Origin: Pedobacter metabolipauper
GTDB taxonomy: Bacteria > Bacteroidota > Bacteroidia > Sphingobacteriales > Sphingobacteriaceae
Assembly: GCF_004362715.1 (NCBI RefSeq)
Contig: NZ_SNYC01000004.1
Coordinates: forward strand, 992,001-1,056,000
DNA: 64,000 nt
Direction of reading: 5' to 3'
Shown: in pieces, positions 27,327 through 36,800 of the stretch
Layout: every line of letters begins with the position of its first letter
How positions within the stretch are numbered: position 1 is the first letter of the stretch
Made by a program: the position numbers and the translations under genes
Notes under the pieces: generated by a model
What the model saw: only the letters and a program-made list of their open reading frames with translations
The model's database searches: none
Told to the model about the DNA's origin: nothing

Positions 27327-27908
27327 CTAATCCAACACAGCTGCCGTAAGTTTAACGATATCATCAAAAAGCGATTGATCTGGTGTTGACTTTGCCGTAA
27401 CACGCATGCCTTTTACCGCATTGAAAATAAATCTGGCCAGGGCCATTGCATCTTGACTGTTCTCAATTTCTCCAGTATCCTGTCCTTTTTTAATTACCTG
27501 GTAAAAAGCATCTTCCATCTGTTGATCGTTTTTGCAAACGATGTTGTTTACTTCCTGATCATGTGGGGCTACTTCTACTTCGGCATTAACCATAAAGCAC
27601 CCTTTCTGCTGTTTATCACCAATTAATTCGGAGGTAACCAGTTTTAATAATTTTTTGATGGTTTCCTTTGCCGAATCGGTCTGGTTAATGATTTCTTGAA
27701 TTTTAGCGCTTCCGGCAAACTGGTAACTTTCTAAGGCTTTTAAAAACAAGGTATGTTTATCGGTGTAAGTGTCGTACAAACTGGAGCGACTGATTCCCAA
27801 AGCATCTACAAGATCTTGCATAGAGGTGCCATTGTAACCTTTGTGCCAAAAAAGCTGTATCGCTTTGGTTAGCACCATTTGTTCATCAAAATCCTTTGTT
27901 CTTGCCAT
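27327..27908 (-). CDS. TetR/AcrR-family transcriptional regulator
   Basis: This 193-residue repressor has an N-terminal TetR HTH (about 8-55; KGYNGTSMQDLVDALGISRSSLYDTYTDKHTLF) and a C-terminal ligand-binding helix bundle. It is 65 bp downstream of the SDR gene on the same strand, and two similar palindromes flank the SDR promoter, so it very probably represses that operon and thereby itself. The inducing ligand is unknown. Confidence 0.92.
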   Translation of the reverse strand: MARTKDFDEQMVLTKAIQLFWHKGYNGTSMQDLVDALGISRSSLYDTYTDKHTLFLKALESYQFAGSAKIQEIINQTDSAKETIKKLLKLVTSELIGDKQQKGCFMVNAEVEVAPHDQEVNNIVCKNDQQMEDAFYQVIKKGQDTGEIENSQDAMALARFIFNAVKGMRVTAKSTPDQSLFDDIVKLTAAVLD

Positions 27909-27973
27909 AACCAGAAATAGCCTTGCTATAAAGCAAAGCTATTCATTTTAATTTAATTATTCAGATGGAGGGA

Positions 27974-28723
27974 TTATCTCACCCCTCCACTAACGATCAG
28001 TATCTCTCCAGTTAACCAACGGGAATCCTCAGATGCAAGGAATGTTGCCACATCAGCAATGTCATCAGGCTGACCAATCCGTCCCAGCGGAGTTGTACGT
28101 GCCATTTCTGTTTCAAAATCGCTGCCAATAAATCCGGCAGTATGTGTACCTTCAGTTTCTACCATACCTGGATTAATAGAGTTTACGCGAATCTTTTTTC
28201 CGCTCAGTTCTTTGGCAAGTACGTGCGTAATCGCATCAACTGAAGCTTTGGTAGCTGTGTATACAGAACTTCCCACTGGTGTGATGTTACTCACTGCCGA
28301 ACCAATATTGATGATGCTTCCGCCTTGTTCATTAAAATGCTTAACGGCACCCTTTGTAGTGAGCAATAAGCCCAGCACATTGGTATTAAACTGCGTGTGA
28401 AAATCTTCCGCATTGATTTCTTCTATGGCACCAAATTTATAAACACCGGCATTGTTTACCAGGATGTCAACTGCTCCGAAAGCTTTGGCTGTTTCTTCAA
28501 ATAAATGGGCAATTTGGGTTTCATCGGTTACATTACCCTGAATGGCAATTGCTTTACCACCGTTAGCGGTAATCTCTGCAACAACTTGATCTGCTCCGGT
28601 TTTGGCCGATGCATAATTTACTACTACACTTGCGCCAGCAGCTGCAAGGCCTTTGGCTATAGCCGCACCAATACCTTTCGAGGCTCCGGTTACTACGGCA
28701 ACTTTATTTGCTAATTTTTTCAT
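27974..28723 (-). CDS. SDR-family oxidoreductase
   Basis: The 249-residue classical short-chain dehydrogenase has the cofactor motif TGASKGIGAAIA near residues 12-23, NNAG, the catalytic Ser in INIGSAVS and the YxxxK dyad in SVYTATKASVD. The C-terminal motif GEILIVSGGVR is as in FabG-like enzymes. Because it is co-transcribed with a TetR regulator and apart from fatty-acid genes, it is more likely a detoxifying or catabolic carbonyl reductase than the housekeeping FabG. The substrate cannot be told. Confidence 0.9.
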   Translation of the reverse strand: MKKLANKVAVVTGASKGIGAAIAKGLAAAGASVVVNYASAKTGADQVVAEITANGGKAIAIQGNVTDETQIAHLFEETAKAFGAVDILVNNAGVYKFGAIEEINAEDFHTQFNTNVLGLLLTTKGAVKHFNEQGGSIINIGSAVSNITPVGSSVYTATKASVDAITHVLAKELSGKKIRVNSINPGMVETEGTHTAGFIGSDFETEMARTTPLGRIGQPDDIADVATFLASEDSRWLTGEILIVSGGVR

Positions 28724-28745
28724 TTTATAATTATTTTTATATTTT

Positions 28746-28793
28746 GGAATAATCGTTCCGCAAATATAAATCTAATTCGGAATGATTGTTCCG
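28746..28793 (-). promoter_or_regulatory. SDR-tetR promoter with two operator palindromes
   Basis: Two 14-bp palindromes of one family, GGAATAATCGTTCC at 28746-28759 and GGAATGATTGTTCC at 28779-28792, have centres 33 bp apart, about three helical turns. Between them, on the minus strand, is TATATTTG (28761-28768), a perfect Bacteroidota -7 box. The upstream palindrome covers the -33 region and the downstream one covers the predicted start of transcription. This arrangement fits repression by the TetR protein encoded in the same operon. Confidence 0.75.
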
Positions 28794-28845
28794 TTAAAAG
28801 AATTATTGATGATATGATGACAAATGTAGATCGGTTAGAAAACAG

Positions 28846-29034
28846 CTACTCTGATTTCAAAGAAGATTCAGGACTTATTGTGGCGGCTTTATAAGCCTGG
28901 AAGAAAACGGTAATAAGTGATATGAGTAGGGTAAGCAAAGCAGCAGCGCCGAAAAACCACAATTTGAGGTTAATGCAGTTTACGAATGATTCTAACCAGT
29001 TGATGCAAACCAGGTAGCAATAGGAAAAGTTAGT
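28846..29034 (-). pseudogene. C-terminal remnant of an FtsX/MacB-like ABC permease
   Basis: On the minus strand, 62 codons lacking a start codon end at TAG 28846-28848. The reading frame gives a final transmembrane helix (LWFFGAAALLTLLISLITVF) followed by FQAYKAATISPESSLKSE, which is the closing signature of Bacteroidota ABC permeases of the MacB/FtsX family (normally WQAIRAATANPVKSLR-like). A stop precedes it in frame. The rest of the gene, normally about 780 residues, is missing. It is therefore a deletion scar. Confidence 0.75.
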
Positions 29035-29130
29035 TCAAAATCAGTTTATAAAAAACAACTGTGATCTGGTTATGCTTATAAGGAAAGCTTTAAAAAATAT
29101 ATATCTTCATCATAACAAGTGGCAAAGACT

Positions 29131-29589
29131 ATGGAAAAAGCGGAGAACAGGAAGATCCGGATTGCAAGTTCATTTAAGGTTCCCATTGAATTTATGTGGG
29201 AAGTTTGGACTAATCCCGAACACATTACAAACTGGTGGGGTCCAAAAGGATTTACTTCAGCTATTCATAAGATGGACTTTAAAGAAGGTGGAGAGTGGAA
29301 ATTGACCTTGCACGGACCAGATGGAACAAACTTTCCAAATAGAAGTGTTTTCAAGGAAATTATTCCGTTTAAGAAAATCGTATTTGAACATTTTAATCCA
29401 CATTTCATAACTACAGTTACTTTTGAGCTTAAAGGCCAGGAAACCCAAATAGATTGGTCTTTGCTATTCGATACGGTTGCAATGTATGATACAATAGTCA
29501 AAGTACATAAAGCTGATGAGGGACAAAAAGAAAATATAGAAAGACTTGAAAAATACCTCTCAAAGCTATACAGTGAATCAAAAACTTAA
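29131..29589 (+). CDS. SRPBCC / AHSA1-type (START-like) protein
   Basis: A 152-residue protein with the AHSA1 fold: an N-terminal strand and helix SFKVPIEFMWEVWTNPEHITNWWGPKGF and the strand set KMDFKEGGEWKLTLHGPDG. These small hydrophobic-cavity proteins bind lipophilic ligands, and many have no defined role. I chose the ATG at 29131; a GTG 12 bp upstream is an alternative start. The C-terminal part has a degraded look (KENIERLEKYLSKLYSESKT) but is within the normal length. It stands alone, beside accessory and remnant sequence. Confidence 0.85.
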   Translation: MEKAENRKIRIASSFKVPIEFMWEVWTNPEHITNWWGPKGFTSAIHKMDFKEGGEWKLTLHGPDGTNFPNRSVFKEIIPFKKIVFEHFNPHFITTVTFELKGQETQIDWSLLFDTVAMYDTIVKVHKADEGQKENIERLEKYLSKLYSESKT

Positions 29590-30464
29590 TAGATTGCTGG
29601 TAGCAGATTTAGTAAATCCTGGATATTATTTCTCAGCTTAAAAGCTGAATGTTTTGTAATACTTACTGGTTGCTGGTGGCAGATCTGGAAAGATTTTAAT
29701 ATTTAATCTGGCAACTTTAAAATTATTTAAAGATTTTTTAAGTGCAATTTTTTGATGATGATAATGCTCCTGTATGCCAGTAACTTATAATATTTCCTAT
29801 TCGTTGTAAATTAAATTATACATTGATCAAATGCCTTCTATAACCCTCAGAAAATAGTTTTTTCAAAATTTGGTTTCCTATTCTAAAATGCAGAAGCTTG
29901 TATACACTAAAAAAATATGATGTAAACAAAGCTATTGTTATAACTTGCAGAATCTTCAAAAAAATTGAAGCATTCAGCACTTAAGAATCTCGGCATGGAA
30001 ACCTCAGAATTTCAATAAAGCGAGACGATAAAGTGATGAGTGCCCGCACTCTTGCGTAGGATGGAGTGTGTGGGCACCACTTATCTCGTTTTGGGTCTCT
30101 GAGGACCTCTGTGCCGGTAAGTTGGGGTCCACACACTTTATCTTAAACAGGAAGCTTTATAGCCGGAAACCCGGGTCCGGCTATAGATTTTCCAAATCCA
30201 CTTGCTTATTCAGATTTCAAATCCATAAATTATCGGGTTAATAAGGTTACTATAAGGGTGAGACGATGGACACGTATACCTGAAAATTGCTTGTAAGGTA
30301 ATTTTTCATGACTGGCTCTTTTCCGGAGATTCTTCGGAGATTCTTTGGACATTGTATGGAATAACCCATTCAATGTGCGCGGATACTCCATTTATAGCGA
30401 GAAATATATTTTCTTTATAGTAAGTGTCTGTCCGGGCTCTTTTTAATGCGTTCTAACTACTCTT
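29590..30464. other. Non-coding structured stretch (about 0.87 kb)
   Basis: No coding frame of any length can be supported here. The first part repeats a short motif (TTGCTGGTAGCAGAT near 29596 and TTGCTGGTGGCAGAT near 29670). The second part is dense in inverted repeats: a long interrupted hairpin at 30021-30088 (CGAG, ATAA, GTG, GTGCCC and CACTC blocks pairing in order), a perfect 10-bp hairpin at 30158-30185 (TATAGCCGGA / TCCGGCTATA) and a mismatched one at 30350-30375. The local G+C rises there. It may hold a structured RNA or the remains of a mobile element. Confidence 0.5.
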
Positions 30465-31049
30465 CTAAAACTGTTTCGGTTTTAGCTTTTGAGCCGCAAG
30501 TTCTGCGATCTCGCTGATTCTTTTTTGTCTAGTCTCTGGTCGCTTAGCAAGAACCAACCATTGTAACATACTTTTTCTGACAGACTTACTTAAACTTAGA
30601 AAAAAATCCATTGAACCCGGGTTGGTATTAAATTCTTTTTCCAGATCTTCCGGTATCATTAATTCTTCAACATCGTCTAAAATTATCCAGGAACCGTTTT
30701 GTTTTGCAGTGTCAATGCTTTCGTAACCTGCCTGGGTCATGAGTCCTTCGTTAATGAGCTGCTTAATCTTACCCTTGTTTACTTTTGACCAAACACTGTT
30801 TGGTTTCCGCCTGCAGAAAAACTGTGTAAACGTATCCTCGTCAAGAGTCTTTCTTGTGCTGTCTATCCAGCCAAAGCATAAGGCTTCGTCAACTGCATCA
30901 CTATAAGTTAATGTTGGAAGGTTAGACTTCTTTTTATAATAAACAAGCCAGACAGATTGCTTTAAACCATGGTTTTCCTTTAACCACAGCCGCCACTCTT
31001 GCCGGCTTGCCGGACAAAAAGATTCAATCTCTTTTTCCTTCTTAATCAT
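30465..31049 (-). CDS. YdeI/OmpD-associated family protein
   Basis: The 194-residue protein matches the YdeI family: the N-terminal part with WLKENHGLKQSVWLVYYKKKS and YSDAVDEALCFGWIDS, and a C-terminal helical part with the FFLSLSKSVRKSMLQWLVLAKRPETRQKRI signature of the OmdA domain. The function is not well known; E. coli YdeI relatives are linked to envelope stress and resistance to antimicrobial peptides. It begins 2 bp downstream of the DUF1569 gene's stop on the same strand, so the pair is one operon. Confidence 0.88.
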   Translation of the reverse strand: MIKKEKEIESFCPASRQEWRLWLKENHGLKQSVWLVYYKKKSNLPTLTYSDAVDEALCFGWIDSTRKTLDEDTFTQFFCRRKPNSVWSKVNKGKIKQLINEGLMTQAGYESIDTAKQNGSWIILDDVEELMIPEDLEKEFNTNPGSMDFFLSLSKSVRKSMLQWLVLAKRPETRQKRISEIAELAAQKLKPKQF

Positions 31050-31051
31050 AA

Positions 31052-31504
31052 TTAAGCACCAAATTGTCTAAGGTGATGGTCAAAGTGTTTCCACTGCATA
31101 ATGGCCCATTGTTCTGGTGTAAGTTCCCCAAAAAAAGCATGTGGAGTAGTGGCACATTTCGCCGGCCCGCCATCAGAAAATATTGTGATTTGTTCTATAA
31201 CTTTCGCCTTTTCTTTTTCAAAGTCCGGATTGTCTTTAATGATATAACTTTGATCTGTAGCACTGTTCTTAGGGAATGGTTTTTCACCAAAAAAAGCAGG
31301 CTTCAATAACTTACCAAACAACCGGCCAACAAATCCCAGTCTTTTAGAGAAACTTAATCCCATTGCGGTTTCAAGAGAGGCGTTGCAATGTGCCAGCATT
31401 TGATTTACATTCATTTTACCCCATTGCCTTTGCGCATTTGGTGACAGTTTTTCGATTCTTACTAAGATACCTGCTGTATCGGATTGATTGAATAAATTGT
31501 TCAT
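31052..31504 (-). CDS. DUF1569 / DinB-like protein
   Basis: A 150-residue four-helix-bundle protein of the DUF1569 type within the DinB/YfiT superfamily. Conserved features include WGKMNVNQMLAHCNASLETAMG in the first half and HAFFGELTPEQWAIMQWKHFDHHLRQFGA at the end, with His residues where DinB-like proteins bind metal. The biochemical role is unknown. It is the first gene of a two-gene unit with the YdeI protein, 77 bp downstream of the WYL regulator on the same strand. Confidence 0.87.
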   Translation of the reverse strand: MNNLFNQSDTAGILVRIEKLSPNAQRQWGKMNVNQMLAHCNASLETAMGLSFSKRLGFVGRLFGKLLKPAFFGEKPFPKNSATDQSYIIKDNPDFEKEKAKVIEQITIFSDGGPAKCATTPHAFFGELTPEQWAIMQWKHFDHHLRQFGA

Positions 31505-31581
31505 TTTTTTATTAATTTTTACGTTTACAGGGCAAAGCTAAGCTGGTGTAACGACAGCCCTATGTCAGGGGTAAAAAAAAA

Positions 31582-32274
31582 TTAATGATAGCGGTCAAAA
31601 TATTCTTGCAGGGTCATTTGGTGCGGGTTAAATTTCTCTTCAAGAATTTCCAGTTTTTTAATCCTGTCCAAACGGAAAAACCTAAATTCATTTCTTAAGC
31701 GGCACCAGGCTACCAGGAGCCAATTTTCCTGGGTACTTATCAATGCGAAAGGCTCAATCAATCTATCCGTGGCCGAATTGGCTTCATTGGTATATTCAAT
31801 TCTTGTGAGGCAAAAATTTGTGAGTGCAAATTGTAAATCAGATAAGTTATTGCTGTTTCTCTCACTGTTCATATTTTGACTGAACCGGGTTCGCTCGGCA
31901 AGCAGATTTGCTTTGTCTTTTATCGTATGCCCCAATACTGCCTTAATTTTATCGATCGCTTCTATGTAGTCTTTAATAAATGAAGTGTCTTTATTTTTTA
32001 ACACCAACTGCTCTGCAAGGATTAAAGCATTGGCCTGACTTTCGGTAAACATGACAGGCGGAATCTTGTAACCTTCCATCAGTTTATAGCCTTTTCCGTC
32101 TTCTGTCAAAATCGGAACACCAGCTTGTTCTAATGCCCTGATGTCCCGATAAATCGTTCTGATGCTAACGGAAAACTTGTTTGCCAATTCAGACGCAGTC
32201 AAAAGTCGTTTCGTTTGCAGCTGGGTTAAAATTGCCGTTAGCCGTGAAAGTCGTTTCGTATCATTGCCGTTCAT
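31582..32274 (-). CDS. YafY-type HTH-WYL transcriptional regulator
   Basis: A 230-residue regulator with an HTH_11 winged helix at about 8-62 (LTASELANKFSVSIRTIYRDIRALEQAGVPI) and a WYL ligand-sensing domain in the C-terminal half (IEPFALISTQENWLLVAWCRLRNEFRFFRLDRI). WYL domains bind nucleic acid or small ligands and often control stress genes. It is the nearest regulator upstream of the DUF1569-ydeI unit, on the same strand with a 77-bp gap, so it may control those genes, or the efflux operon next door. Confidence 0.9.
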   Translation of the reverse strand: MNGNDTKRLSRLTAILTQLQTKRLLTASELANKFSVSIRTIYRDIRALEQAGVPILTEDGKGYKLMEGYKIPPVMFTESQANALILAEQLVLKNKDTSFIKDYIEAIDKIKAVLGHTIKDKANLLAERTRFSQNMNSERNSNNLSDLQFALTNFCLTRIEYTNEANSATDRLIEPFALISTQENWLLVAWCRLRNEFRFFRLDRIKKLEILEEKFNPHQMTLQEYFDRYH

Positions 32275-32408
32275 GATTTAAATTTTCAACAGGTGTTTTT
32301 TTTGTGATGGGATTATCTAAAATGGTGCGTAACATGATAAATGTATGCAATAATACCAAAAACAATCATTCATTTTAAATGATTCCTTTTTCCAGCTTTT
32401 AGATAATC

Positions 32409-33851
32409 CTATTTCCAGCCGCCTCCCAAATTGCGATAGATGTTGGTTACTGTGGTTAGCTGATCTTTTTTGGTTTCGATCAGTTCCAGTTTTGATTCCA
32501 GCGCATCCCGTTGTGTCATTAATACCTCGAAATAATCTGCCCTTGCCGATTTAAATAAGTCGTTTGAAATGTCAATCGAGGATGTCAGTACATCCACCTG
32601 CCTGGATTTTAGGCTATACTTTTTCTCCAGGTTATCGGCCTTAGAAAGCTGGTTGCTTACTTCAAGATAGGCATTCAAGATTGTACGCTCGTATTTATAC
32701 ATGGCCTGAAGCTGCCTGGCATTGGCAGAAGCAAACTCAGCCTTAATGGCATTTCTGTTCACCAATGGAGCTACCAGATCTCCAGCTACTGAATACAGCA
32801 CCGATTCCGGGAGTTTTACGATGTATGAAGGTTTAAAAGCTTGAAGGCCCAGCGCAGCAGAGATGCCAAGCGAAGGATAGAATTCAGCCCGCGCAACTTT
32901 TACATCCAGTTTGGCAGCGGCCAGTTCCAGTTCTGCTTGCTTAATATCAGGTCTGTTGGCTAACAATTGTAATGGGATACCCGCGTGCACCGATATCGGC
33001 GCCACAGTTAAAAAACTGCTTTTATCTCTTGGTATCTCTTGTGGATAGCGACCAAGCAATAGATTGATCCGATTTTCAGTCTCCCTGATACTTTGCTGCA
33101 GGTCAAATTCCAAACTTTGAGAATTTAATACCTCTGCTCTAAATTTCTGCACAGCCAGTTCTGTGACACGGCTTGCCTCTTTTTGCACCTTTACCAATTC
33201 CAAAGCATTATTTTGCAGCGCGATGTTTTGTTTAACAAGCTCCAGCTGATTGTCAAATGCCAGCAATTCATAATAAGAGTTTGCAACCTCCGAGATCAGA
33301 TTTGTAAACAGGAAGTTTTTACCTTCAACGCTGGCCAGATAACGAGTAATTGCTGCTTTTTTTGAGTTGTGAAGCTTTTTCCAAATGTCAATTTCCCAGT
33401 TGGCATAAAATCCGGAAAGATAATTTGTTAGCGGGTCTGGTGTCGCTTTTCCCGGCGCAATCTCTGTACTTGCATCGCCTGCACCCTGACTGGTATACCT
33501 GCCCACTTTTTCAACATCAGCACCAAACCGGGCTGCTAATGTTGGCATGAGTTGTCCCTGTCTTAACCTGATCTCACTTCTTGCAATTTCAATTTCCTGC
33601 AAGGTGCCCTCCATTTCCTGATTGTTTTTGAGTGCGGTATCGATCAGGCTGATCAAGTTCTTGTCGGTAAAGAAAGCCCGCCATTGTGTGCCCGAGCTAT
33701 TGGCTGTATCCAGGCTATTGCCATAAGATGCGGGTACAGCCCTGTTTTCTACTGTCTGGTTAATTGCCGGGACTTTACAGCTGGCCATAGCTAACGCAAT
33801 TGCTGCCAACCCTATTATTGGATAATGCTTGAATTTAAACATTGTGATCAA
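32409..33851 (-). CDS. RND efflux outer-membrane factor (OprM/NodT family lipoprotein)
   Basis: The 480-residue TolC-like channel is the outer-membrane part of the tripartite efflux pump. The signal peptide ends in the lipobox AMASC, so the mature protein is acylated. Two OEP repeats are visible, with family motifs NWEIDIWKKL and ANRPDIKQAELELAAAKLDVKVARAEFYPSLGISA. Its start overlaps the end of the permease gene by 17 bp; an internal ATG 9 bp later is an alternative. It is the last gene of the adaptor-permease-channel operon. Confidence 0.94.
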   Translation of the reverse strand: MITMFKFKHYPIIGLAAIALAMASCKVPAINQTVENRAVPASYGNSLDTANSSGTQWRAFFTDKNLISLIDTALKNNQEMEGTLQEIEIARSEIRLRQGQLMPTLAARFGADVEKVGRYTSQGAGDASTEIAPGKATPDPLTNYLSGFYANWEIDIWKKLHNSKKAAITRYLASVEGKNFLFTNLISEVANSYYELLAFDNQLELVKQNIALQNNALELVKVQKEASRVTELAVQKFRAEVLNSQSLEFDLQQSIRETENRINLLLGRYPQEIPRDKSSFLTVAPISVHAGIPLQLLANRPDIKQAELELAAAKLDVKVARAEFYPSLGISAALGLQAFKPSYIVKLPESVLYSVAGDLVAPLVNRNAIKAEFASANARQLQAMYKYERTILNAYLEVSNQLSKADNLEKKYSLKSRQVDVLTSSIDISNDLFKSARADYFEVLMTQRDALESKLELIETKKDQLTTVTNIYRNLGGGWK

Positions 33852-36800
33852 TTTCTTCGGTTAATGGATTTTCTTCTTCATTTTTAATTAAAGTATGTCT
33901 CTCAGCGATTTTGCCAAATACATAATAAAGGCCGGGGATGATCAATACGCCGAAAAGCGTACCAAATAGCATACCTCCGGCTGCAGCCGAACCGATTGTC
34001 CGGTTACCATTTGAACCGGGGCCAGATGCAAAAACCAAGGGGATCAATCCTGCTATAAAAGCAAATGAAGTCATTAGGATAGGACGGAACCTTACTGCAG
34101 AACCTTCAATAGCAGCCTGAAGCACAGGGTAGCCGGCCTTATGTTTTTGAACGGCAAACTCAACGATCAATACGGCATTCTTACCCAGCAATCCAATGAG
34201 CATTACCATGGCTACCTGTGCATAGATGTTGTTTTCCAAACCCAGCAATTTGAGCAGCACAAAAGCTCCGAAAATTCCTGCTGGTAACGACAGGATCACA
34301 GCAAAGGGAAGTAAGAAACTTTCATACTGTGCGGCCAATAACAAGTATACAAAGGCCAGGCAGATCAAGAAGATATAAACGGCCTGATTGCCTTTGCCAA
34401 CTTCGTCTTTTGAAATCCCTGCCCAGTCGATCCCGAATCCCCGTGGCAGGGTTTTCTGAGCAACCTCGGTAACTGCTTCAATCGCCGAACCACTGCTGTA
34501 TCCTGGTGCAGCTGCCCCGCTGATTTCTGAAGCATTATACATGTTGTGCCGTGTAATTTCAGATAAGCCATAAACTTTTTCGATGTGCATGAAGGCAGAA
34601 AAAGGAACCATCTCGTCGCGGTTGTTTTTAACATAAAGTTTCAACACATCCTCAGGCAATGCCCTGTATTGTGGTAAAGCCTGCACCATTACCTTGTATT
34701 GCCGGTCGTACTTAATAAAACTGGTCTCGTAATTACTGCCTACCAACGTAGAAAGCGTATTCATTGCATTCTCAATGGTTACACCTTTCTGTTGTGCAAT
34801 ATCATTGTCTATTTTTAACATGTATTGAGGGAAGCTGGCACTGTAAAAAGTAAATACAGAGGAGAGTTCTGGTCGTTTATTCAGCTCCCGTACAAAGTCG
34901 CGGCTTACCGTTTCCATTTTTTTATAATCTCCAGATCCGCCTTTGTCGAGTAAACGTAACTCAAATCCACCTGCAGCGCCGTAGCCCGGTACCGCTGGCG
35001 GCTGGAAAAACTCGATGGTGGCGCCACCAATGTCTTTAGATTTTTCTTCTAGCTCAGTGATCACTTCCTGTACATTATGCTTCCGTTCTTCCCAGCTTTT
35101 TAAGTTGATCAAACACGTGCCTGAATTCGCTCCTGTACCTTCTGTAAGGATCTCGTAACCTGCCAATGACGAAACAGACTTTACATCATCCATACCTTCT
35201 GCAATTTTCTGCAGCTTTTCGGCAATCTGGTTGGTGCGTTCCAAAGAAGAGCCCGGAGGCGTTTGAATAACTGCGTAAAACATTCCCTGATCTTCATTCG
35301 GGATGAACCCGGAAGGAAGGGTATTGTTCATGAACCAGATGCCTGCACAAAACGCAATGAAAATACTAAGCGTAATCATCCGTCGGTTTACAATCAGTCC
35401 AAGTACCTTTTGATAGCGACCGGTTAAACGGCCAAACCAATTGTTAAAACCGTCTAATGTTCGGTTTAATACTGTTTTTTTCCTCGCTTTACCATGGTTG
35501 TTCTTTAACATGACCGCACAAAGTGCCGGTGTAAGGGTCAAGGCAACCACGCCGGATAAAATAATGGCTGTAGCCATCGTGATGGAGAATTGTCTGTAAA
35601 AGATCCCAACCGGGCCAGACATAAATGCAACCGGAATAAATACTGCTGCCATCACAAATGTTATGGCAATGATTGCACCGCTAATCTCATGCATGGCTTC
35701 CTCGGTAGCTTTAAGCGGGGAGAGCCCCTTTTCTTCCATTTTTGCGTGTACGGCTTCAATCACAACAATCGCATTATCTACCACGATCCCAATAGCGAGT
35801 ACCAGGGCAAATAAAGTAATGAGGTTTAGTGTAATGCCGAAATACTGCATGAACATGAAAGTGCCGATTAAAGACACAGGAACCGCAATGGCGGGAATGA
35901 GTGTCGATCGCCAATCTCCAAGAAAAAGGAACACTACCAGGCCTACCAGAACAAATGCTTCCAGTAGCGTGTGGATTACCTTATCGATGGAGGCATCCAG
36001 GAACTTCGAAACGTCATAACTGATTTCATAATCTAATCCGTTTGGAAAGGAAGAAGATTTGATCTCCGCTAATTTCGTTTTAATGTCTTTGATTACCTGG
36101 CTCGCATTACTTCCATAAGATTGTTTTACCACAATCGCTGCAGAGGGTTTACCATTCAGGTTTGAATATAAATCGTAATACGAGCTGCCGAATTCTACAT
36201 CTGCCACATCTTTCAGGCGAAGCACCTCCCCATTAGAAGTAGATTTAAGGATTACGTTTTCATAACCTTCTTTTGTGCTAAAACGTCCGGGATATTTCAA
36301 TACGTACTCAAATGCCTGCGATCGTTTACCAGAGCTTTCTCCAGTTTTACCAGGTGAGGCTTCTAGACTTTGCTCATCCAGTGCTTTCAATACTTCGTCT
36401 GCAGAGATTTTGTGTGCCAGCATCCGGTCTGGTTTTAGCCAGATCCGCATGGCGTATTCGCGGTTACCAAGAATATCTGCCACACCAACACCATCCACAC
36501 GTTTCAATTCTGACAGTACGTTGATGTCTGCAAAGTTGAATAAGAATTTCTGATCCATCTTCGGGTCTTTACTGTAAAGATTGATGTACATCAGCATATT
36601 TGATTCTTCCCTGGTTATTTTTACGCCTTCCCGTACCACGATTGGAGGGAGCTTGTTGATAACTGATGCAACCCGGTTTTGGATATTTACAGAAGCCTGG
36701 TTTGGATCTGTTCCCAGGTTAAAGATCACCTGGATGGTTGCCTCTCCGTCGTTTCCAGCATCAGAGGCCATATATTTCATTCCTGGAACACCATTGATGG

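Noticed and set aside
29072..29305. Alternative frame overlapping the AHSA1 gene
   Set aside because: It is out of frame with the conserved domain and its protein has no family features.
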